This document shows positions 57,890 to 64,000 of a stretch of 64,000 bases of DNA, piece after piece. The DNA is taken from NCBI GenBank assembly GCA_023052935.1, contig CM041297.1, positions 104,027,563 through 104,091,562 on the forward strand, read 5' to 3'. The notes under the pieces were generated by a model that saw only the letters and a program-made list of their open reading frames with translations, searched no databases and was not told the origin of the DNA. This DNA comes from Piezodorus guildinii. Its lineage: Eukaryota; Arthropoda; Insecta; Hemiptera; Pentatomidae. Position numbers and translations under genes: made by a program. How positions within the stretch are numbered: the first letter of the stretch is position 1; the number at the start of each line of letters is the position of its first letter.

Positions 57890-58170
57890 TGTTTATTAAT
57901 TTAACGTCAATTTTATGCCACATTGGCTAATTGGACAATGTTACAGTGGAAGTCCTACATTTTTTTCAATCTTAGTTTAATTAGGATAGGTATCTTTAAC
58001 GAGTACCTGACATTCTGCAGGCTTGGGACCACCATTTTACATTCCCTCTGAAGGACGGCATAACTAACGATTTTTTTTCTTTAAAAGCCCTAGGGCCAGC
58101 AGCGGGTTAGGACTCACGACCTTGAGCATAGAAGGGTGTTATGCTAGTCACTACACCATAGGTGACCCCA
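57890..58170 (-). repeat. SINE family 2, full-length copy
   Basis: Plus-strand order: tail 'gtttgtttattaatttaacg', body ('ggctaattggacaatgtta', 'ctgaaggacggcataacta'), then head complement with 'gcgggttaggactcacgac' (decayed B-box) and 'acaccataggtgacccc'. Confidence 0.75.
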
Positions 58171-58739
58171 ATAATCGATTTTAATAAAATTGTTTTTGTT
58201 ATTACCTCAAATCTTGATTCACACCTGTCAATCATCCAGGAAAAATAACGTAAAACATGACAAGCGGAAGCAGAACTTAGTAACGCCTACTCTCAACATA
58301 GACAGTTAATGGTGAAGGTCCACATTGCATTTCTTTTTCAGCTTTTAGTAGGAAATACAAGAGTGCTGTAGCCATGTTATTTATGAGCCTGTTAGGGTGC
58401 CCTTGTAGTCGGTCGTAAAGTGGTTTGTTGCAGGTCTGTTTAGCATGTGTTCGTTATAAGTTGACGTGTGAAGGTCAGTATACAATTTTAGGAATAAAAA
58501 AGTTTTAATCTTGAAGATTTTAAGTTTTATGTGAGTATTTTTAGTTGTTCCATACATCTTTGATTCTGAAGTCAAAACAGATGCCATAAGTGTACAATAT
58601 AAGTGTTCAGTTTTGTTTAAGTTTTGGTTTTGAAAAAGTGAATAATTAATTTACGTTTTGTCTTGCCTTCTTAATAATTCGTGTTTAATAATTGTAAAAT
58701 TTAGCGTAAAAAACGTGCAGTTTTGTCTAATAATAAATT
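58171..58739. other. Intergenic stretch, nothing recognised
   Basis: A moderately T/G-rich stretch that could be part of the LINE that follows; no motif seen. Confidence 0.35.
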
Positions 58740-59280
58740 TGAATATACTAATGGAGCTTACTAACATCAAACGCATTCAATCCTTTCAATCCAAAGTCCT
58801 CCGTACAATAGTAAATGCTCCTTATTAAGTCTCCAGCTATACCTTGCACCACGATCTTAATGTTCCATTTATTTCAGACCTAATTCCATCCAAATTTTCC
58901 AAATTCCACCAGAACCTCATTCATCATCCTAATCCTCTAGCTCAATCCCTATCCAGCTCCACTCATCCATACAACCCACCTAGAAGGTTGAAACGGCAGT
59001 GGCCCCGCGACCTTTTGTAAATATATTGGAGTTCTAGCACTGGCTAGATTCTCCACTTAATGTGATGTATGTATGAGTGTGTGTATGTGTATATAGGTAT
59101 AAGTGAATTCTTGACTTTATTGTATTGATTCATTATTGTGTATATATTTTATTGTAATTTTATGCTGTGTAAATATTGTATGAATGTAGTATGTATAATA
59201 TCTTTCAGCACTACTATTGATTTCCAAATTGGAGATTGTAGTAATTTTACTCAATAAAAATTGTTGAAAAAAAAAAAAAA
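58740..59280 (+). pseudogene. Jockey-type LINE, 3' end with poly(A)
   Basis: ORF2 C-terminus: IKRIQSFQSKVLRTIVNAP, a TAA stop, YTLHHDLNVPFISDLIPSKF, .. PPRRLKRQWPRDLL and a stop at about 59020. Then a 250-bp 3' UTR ending 'actcaataaaaattgttg' and an A-run at 59268-59281. Probably the same family as the 5' half at 60.5-64 kb. 5'-truncated. Confidence 0.8.
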
Positions 59281-59518
59281 ACTAATGTAGCTAAACTGAT
59301 GTTGTAGGATCAAAAATAATGTTTGAAGATGTAACAAAAATGTGAAAATCAGTAAATAATAGATAGACATGTCCATGTTGTTTTTCCAATTCCCGAAGAC
59401 ATACTAAAGCCAGATTTCTTTTAAAAAGTTGTCATCAAGATTGAAACGAGTTCATAGCATCCCGGTTGAGCAGTTACTCTCATTTTGAATATCTCTCTTT
59501 ATAATACAGAGTTGATGT

Positions 59519-59840
59519 ATAAAACACAAATGAATAATTTAGGCATTTACATAAGTGATAATCTGATCTGGAATGTACAAACTCAGCACATTTGCAGTTA
59601 AAGTTTATAAAGCGCTATACCAACTCATAAAAATAAATTTTCAGCCGATTAGAAAATCCTGATAAGTACTGTGGTTATGTCGCATCTGAATTATGATGGT
59701 ATGACATGTACGGATATCACAGAAAAATTATTAAATAGACTTCAAAGAGCCCAGAATGCAGCTGTACGATACATAACACAAAGCCCAGTAGATCGACATA
59801 TCACACCCTACCAGGCAGTTAAACTAGATGAAGATTAGGT
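59519..59840 (+). pseudogene. RT C-terminal relic of a CR1/jockey-like LINE
   Basis: The frame reads LGIYISDNLIWNVQTQHIC, then VVMSHLNYDGMTC, ITEKLLNRLQRAQNAAVRYI and THYQ-like text. This is the thumb/connection part of a non-LTR RT (L-G-x-x-I-x-x-x-L-x-W; K-L-x-x-x-Q-x-x-A-x-R). Several stops; no 3' tail is seen before the MITE at 59871. Confidence 0.65.
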
Positions 59841-59870
59841 CAAGAAGAATATTAGAGAATAGAAATATTA

Positions 59871-60007
59871 GGGGTACTCACTACGTTTGCTATAGCATGT
59901 TTTTTGTGTTATTTTACTAAAACCGTCGAGTTTCTACAGTTATTTCCTGTATAAACTGTATGGGTTTCGCACAATAAATATGCTATAGCAAACGTAATGA
60001 GTACTCC
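59871..60007. mobile_element. Palindromic MITE, copy 2
   Basis: GGGGTACTCACTACGTTTGC at left, with its complement (one mismatch) at right. The central 'gtcgagtttctacag' is shared with 7268-7415. It is flanked by TATTA on both sides (59866-59870 and 60008-60012). Confidence 0.85.
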
Positions 60008-60280
60008 TATTATAGTGTGAAACCCCGAGCTAATAAAAAATGATCTTCTTACACGACATTCATAATATAAATCATAAAGCCTCCAAATATACATTACTAA
60101 TTCTGAAACATAAAACATTAACAATTTTCAATATATCATTCATTGTAAGTGTATGCAGAACATTTAATAAGTTCAATAAAAAAATTAATTTAAATCACTC
60201 ACTTGGGGCAATTAAAAAAATATAAGAGAAATAATAAATGAGAAATAATTTTAATTTTATTATTATGTAATTTTATTATT

Positions 60281-60447
60281 ATGTTAGAAGGATTTGGACA
60301 ACAGCTGATGCGCTCGATGATAACAGTCATACGTTACTTCGTCTCTCAGATTTTTGCTCTTTTCAGTAGGAATTCGCTTGAGTTCAGTCTGGAAAACATC
60401 ACTAGACTTCAAGAAAACCACAGCAGTGAATATTGGAGAAATATCGG
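60281..60447 (+). CDS. Candidate exon with splice donor, unknown
   Basis: The frame MLEGFGQQLMRSMITVIRYF to ..HSSEYWRNI runs into CG|GTAAGC, a plausible donor. Composition is protein-like and clearly less AT-biased than its surroundings. No family recognised. It could also be the start of the adjoining LINE's 5' region. Confidence 0.25.
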
Positions 60448-60617
60448 TAAGCAAAGTTATAATTTACTTTGTACAATCACGAAAAGTGAAAAGAGGGTCA
60501 CTGATCAGCTGATCGCCGCTAGCTCGGCAAGCTCGGGCTTGCTTTTCTTTAACTTATCTTTCTTTTATTATTCTTCCTTCTCATTCTCATTTCATTATTT
60601 ATCTATTATTATTATTA

Positions 60618-60648
<31 letters not shown>

Positions 60649-60670
60649 ATTGAGATATTTTCATCAAGTT

Positions 60671-61966
60671 ATGTCCTCAAAAGCTACAAGTAAAATATCT
60701 AGATCTGCAGGTTCAAACTCTTCTCCTACAAAACAGAGACCTCGCCGTGAAAATAATAAAAAAATGATTCCACCAGCGACCGCTTCAGCTACCTCTTTAG
60801 GATCTGAACCACAGCCCAGCACATCATCACAAGGAATGACTGATGAATCGCCGTTTTTTACACCGAACCCATTTCAGATCCTCCAAAATCAAAATGAAAA
60901 AGAATCCATGGAATCATCTCCTATACCCAGGGAACCACAACCTCCACCAATTTTTGTTAAAAATATTAAAAATTTTCAACTACTTTGTGCGCATTTAAAC
61001 AAATTAACCGATCCTAATAGTTATTCTTGTTTAAGTAGAACCAGTGGGTACTAAAATATCCCCGACTACCGCTGAAAGCTCAGAAAAATAGTAAAATATC
61101 TGAGTGAGACCAAAGCTGATTTTCATACCTATCAGTTGCGCCAGGAGAGAGCTTTAAAGGTTGTAATTAGAAACCTACACCCTTCGACACCAGTTACAGC
61201 TATCAAAGAAGAACTGACGGAGATAGGCTATAAAGTGAGGCAAGTCACCAATGTCCTAAAAGATAAAATTCCAATGCCTCTATTCTTCGTGGACTTGGAA
61301 CCATCAGCAGGAGTTGAAAATGTTTACGACCTCAATAGATTGTACTATACTAGTGTAAGAGTTGAGAAACCTTACACTAAGAAAGAAATAGTGCAGTGCC
61401 ATAATTGTCAGGCATATGGTCATACGAGAACTTACTGCCACCACACACCACGCTGTGTGAAATGCGGTGAGCAACATAAATCAGAAGAATGCACAAGATC
61501 AAGATTAACACCCGCTGTATGTGCTCTGTGCCTCGAGGACCACCCGGCTAACTACAAGGGATGTCAAATCTACAAGAACCTCAAAAGCAGATACCAAAAA
61601 CCTCAGAATCAGGATGAAACAGCTGAACGGATCAGAAGCAGAAGACAACCTTCAAAAACAATTGATTCCAATGTAACATTTGCCCATCTACTTGGAGGTG
61701 GGAACCAGAACAAAGAGGCCCTGCCGGAACAACGCATACTTCAAAATCCTGAACCCCTTCCACAACCACATATTCCTCAAAATTTACCCAACCCTCAAAA
61801 ACCTCATCCGCATCAAATTTCTCATATTCCTCCTCCATCAAATGTCACAGACCTTACAAGTTTGATGACATCCTTCATCACTGAAATCAAATCCCTTGTT
61901 ATGCCGCTAATATCACTACTTACTAATCTCGTATCAAATTTAATCCCATCCTTAAAAAATCCTTAA
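60671..61966 (+). pseudogene. LINE ORF1 (Gag-like), two frameshifts
   Basis: ATG at 60671 (the TTG at 60650 is ignored). The N-terminal 125 codons are Ser/Pro/Gln-rich. The frame is lost at about 61040, continues in another frame (TKISPTTAESS), and shifts again at about 61083 into YLSETKADFHTYQLRQERA. An RNA-binding segment (LKVVIRNLHPSTPVTAIKEE) follows. Then three zinc knuckles (61397-61563): CHNCQAYGHTRTYC, CVKCGEQHKSEEC and CALCLEDHPANYKGC. This knuckle trio plus the preceding domain is typical of jockey-clade ORF1, which coats the RNA and takes it to chromatin. A Pro/His-rich tail follows, and the stop TAA abuts the ORF2 ATG. Confidence 0.85.
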
Positions 61967-64000
61967 ATGACTACACCTAACTCCTTATCCATTCTCCTTT
62001 GGAATGCGAATGGTGTTAGAAATCACACTGACGAACTTACAGCTTTATTGCAAGACAAAAACGTTGATGTAGCACTTATTACTGAAACTAGACTAACCAC
62101 TAAACAGTTCTTTAAAGTACCTCAATACGTAACATACCGTACGGACCATCCAGACGGAAAAGCCCATGCCGGTACTGCTGTCATTGTGCACCAGTCCCTC
62201 TCCCACCACATACTCCCAGTCCCCTCCTATGATTTCCTACAATGCACCGCCATAGTAATCAAGACTTTTTCTTTTCCGATCACCCTCGCATCAGCGTACT
62301 CCCCTCCTAAACATTCCATTTCCAACATTCTATTCGAATCCTTCCTCAATTCCTTAGGAAACCACTTCATTCTGGGTGCAGATATGAATGCTAAGAACCA
62401 ACAATGGGGTTCCAGGTCCACGAATTGTCGTGGGCGGAATTTACAGTCTGCACTCAACTCTAGACGTTTCAACCTCCTGCCTCCTGATTCCCCTACCTAC
62501 TGGCCAACTGATCCTAACCGTAATCCTGACATCCTTGACTTCTTCATCCACAGTGGGTTAGGCTCCCTAAACATGTCGGTGACTCGCCTTGATGAACTGT
62601 CCTCTGACCATAGTCCATTGCTCCTTAAAGTATTCTTAATTCCTATTCCTAAACCCACCCCACCGTCATTTATCAGAGGACCAGTAAACTGGGACCTTTT
62701 TCGCCAAATCCTGACCAGTGATATTGACCTCGGAGTGAAACTCAAAACTCCAGATGACCTTGACGATGCCGTAAACTCCTTCACCATCGCTATTCAACAA
62801 GCTGTTTGGACTGCCTCCTCTCCCAAGCACTCCCAGATAAGTCATAACCAAAATCATTTACCACAACACCTCATAGACCTCATCCGCACCAAACGACGAT
62901 CCAGATCCTTATGGCAACGCACCCGCACCCCACAGATCGTCGCTCCTATAACTTTTATTGTAGACAACTAAAGAGGGAGCTGGCGACCTTCCGTTCCCAA
63001 TCCTTTAGTTCCTTCCTGTCTTCTCTTTCAGCTAGTGACAATTCCCTGTGGAATGTCACCAAGAAAATTCTAAAATCCCACCATATTTCCCATCCCCTCC
63101 GTCGTAGTAATGGCTCCTGGGCTGCGTCTGATGAAGACAAAGCCGAGGAACATGCCAAATACGTTTCCGAAGTCTTCACACCTCATCCAGAATCCCATCC
63201 AAACCACACTGCAGTGGTGGAAGAGTTCCTTCAGTCTCCAATCCCGCTTTCATTACCTCCTAAAGCAGTTAATCCCTCCGAGGTCAAATATCTTCTCCGA
63301 AAACTTGCACTCCGTAAATCTCCTGGATACGATCTCCTCACTCCTCAGATTCTCAGACAGCTTCCATCTAAAGCCGTTATATTTCTTACATATATTTACA
63401 ACTCCATTCTACGCACTACTCATTTTCCTCTCTTATGGAAACATTCCACTATAATTCTCTTCCTAAAACCAGGTAAACCTCCTAACACAACGACATCATA
63501 TAGACCTATCAGCCTACTCCCAATCCTTTCAAAAATCTTTGAAAAAATCCTCCTCAAACGAATATTACTTTTATTAGAATCCCACACTATTCCTTTCCAT
63601 CAGTTTGGATTCCGTTCCCAACATTCAACCGTTCAGCAAGGGCTCCGAGTCGTTGACCATATTTCCTCTGCCCTTGAGAACAAGGAGTACTGCTCGGGTG
63701 CATTTCTGGACATAACGCAAGCATTTGACCGGGTGTGGCACCCGGGATTACTCTTTAAGCTCAAAAACCATTTACCCCAATCCCTATACCTAGTCCTCCG
63801 ATCCTATCTATCAAACCGCTCCTTCCGAGTTCGCTGTGGTGCAGAATATTCCAATTATTATCCAGTCGAATCCGGTGTTCCTCAGGGCAGTGTCCTTGGT
63901 CCTTTCCTCTACAATATATACACGGCTGATATTCCTGTTTGCCCTAATACCTTCCTAGCAACGTACGCTGATGACACAGTTATCCTATCCTCTCACTTAG
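61967..64000 (+). pseudogene. LINE ORF2: AP-like endonuclease and reverse transcriptase, one frameshift, 3'-cut by window
   Basis: Starts with ATG directly after ORF1's stop (TAAATG), so it would need reinitiation or coupling. Endonuclease (residues 1-225): LLWNANG (N13), ITETR (E40), SAYSPP, GADMNAKNQQWG, and SSDHSPLL (catalytic D/H). The frame breaks at about 62925-62931 in a C-rich run and resumes as DRRSYNFYCRQLKRE. The RT then reads without stops: SYRPISLLPILSKIFEK, GFRSQHST, FLDITQAFDRVW, GVPQGSVLGP and the catalytic YADD (63964-63975), still open at 64000. The product nicks target DNA and primes cDNA synthesis there. One lost base is the only lesion seen in over 2 kb. Confidence 0.9.

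Larger units (their letters stand above)
60490..64000 (+). mobile_element. Jockey-type LINE, 5' half (runs off the window)
   Basis: GC-richer 5' leader (60495-60545, 'gtcactgatcagctgatcgc'), a long pyrimidine/T tract (60540-60645), a Gag-like ORF1 (60671-61966) and ORF2 (from 61967) with endonuclease and RT. The element continues past 64000, so the C-terminus and 3' end are not visible. ORF1 carries two frameshifts and ORF2 one, so as read it is inactive. The exact 5' end is not defined. Confidence 0.85.

Noticed and set aside
62227..63179. Minus-strand ORFs across the LINE
   Set aside because: Shadows of ORF2; no motif of their own.

Overview
The window is AT-rich, repeat-dense eukaryotic nuclear DNA, almost certainly from an arthropod and most likely an insect. 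A hemipteran is a guess from the type of repeats and the Tret1-like transporter; nothing here proves the order. Evidence for this origin: a Tret1-type sugar transporter, a jockey-type LINE with an endonuclease/RT ORF2, a Penelope-like element, tRNA-derived SINEs, hAT remnants and about a dozen long (TA)n tracts. There are no rRNA genes, canonical tRNA genes, operons or CRISPR arrays.

Layout. 0-4 kb: AT-rich repeats (families E and A) and a LINE relic. 4-8 kb: minus-strand 3' ends of jockey-type LINEs, a (TA)n tract, a GC-rich orphan segment, a tRNA-type SINE and a palindromic MITE. 8-12.4 kb: a segment duplicated from 2.3 kb, family A copies and two short coding-like stretches. 14.2-14.6 kb: inverted Penelope-like termini. 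15-19.7 kb: more family A, a SINE pair and a LINE 3' end. 19.9-23.4 kb: a complete 3.5-kb LTR retrotransposon whose only substantial ORF is an unrecognised acidic protein. 24-28.5 kb: SINE, two opposed Penelope-like elements (one with inverted terminal repeats and hammerhead-like motifs) and a LINE 3' end. 29-36.6 kb: family A, SINEs, LINE relics and a local duplication. 36.8-38.5 kb: a deleted hAT transposon with 8-bp target duplications, itself carrying a family A insert. 39.8-41.2 kb: the only recognisable host-type gene, an intronless, GC-richer Tret1-like sugar transporter with one frameshift. 43-50 kb: LINE 3' ends, a SINE with a 72-A tail, and families A and E. 51.9-55.4 kb: a 3.3-kb foldback-like palindrome whose arms are built from 21-bp and 112-bp tandem repeats. 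55.6-59.8 kb: relics of several LINE 3' ends and SINEs. 60.5-64 kb: the 5' half of a jockey-type LINE running off the window, with three frameshifts.

Interactions. Most of the sequence is mobile-element debris. Autonomous-type elements (LINE, PLE, LTR, hAT) are all damaged or incomplete. Non-autonomous families (SINE-1, SINE-2, family A, the MITE, the foldback) outnumber them and presumably used related machinery elsewhere in the genome. Family A alone has at least 15 copies or fragments and fills roughly 10 kb.

The most distinctive objects are the foldback palindrome with its arm-specific higher-order repeat expansion, the LTR element with the orphan acidic ORF, and the Penelope-like element with inverted termini and hammerhead-like motifs. 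All family assignments come from reading the sequence by eye. No database or folding computation was run.
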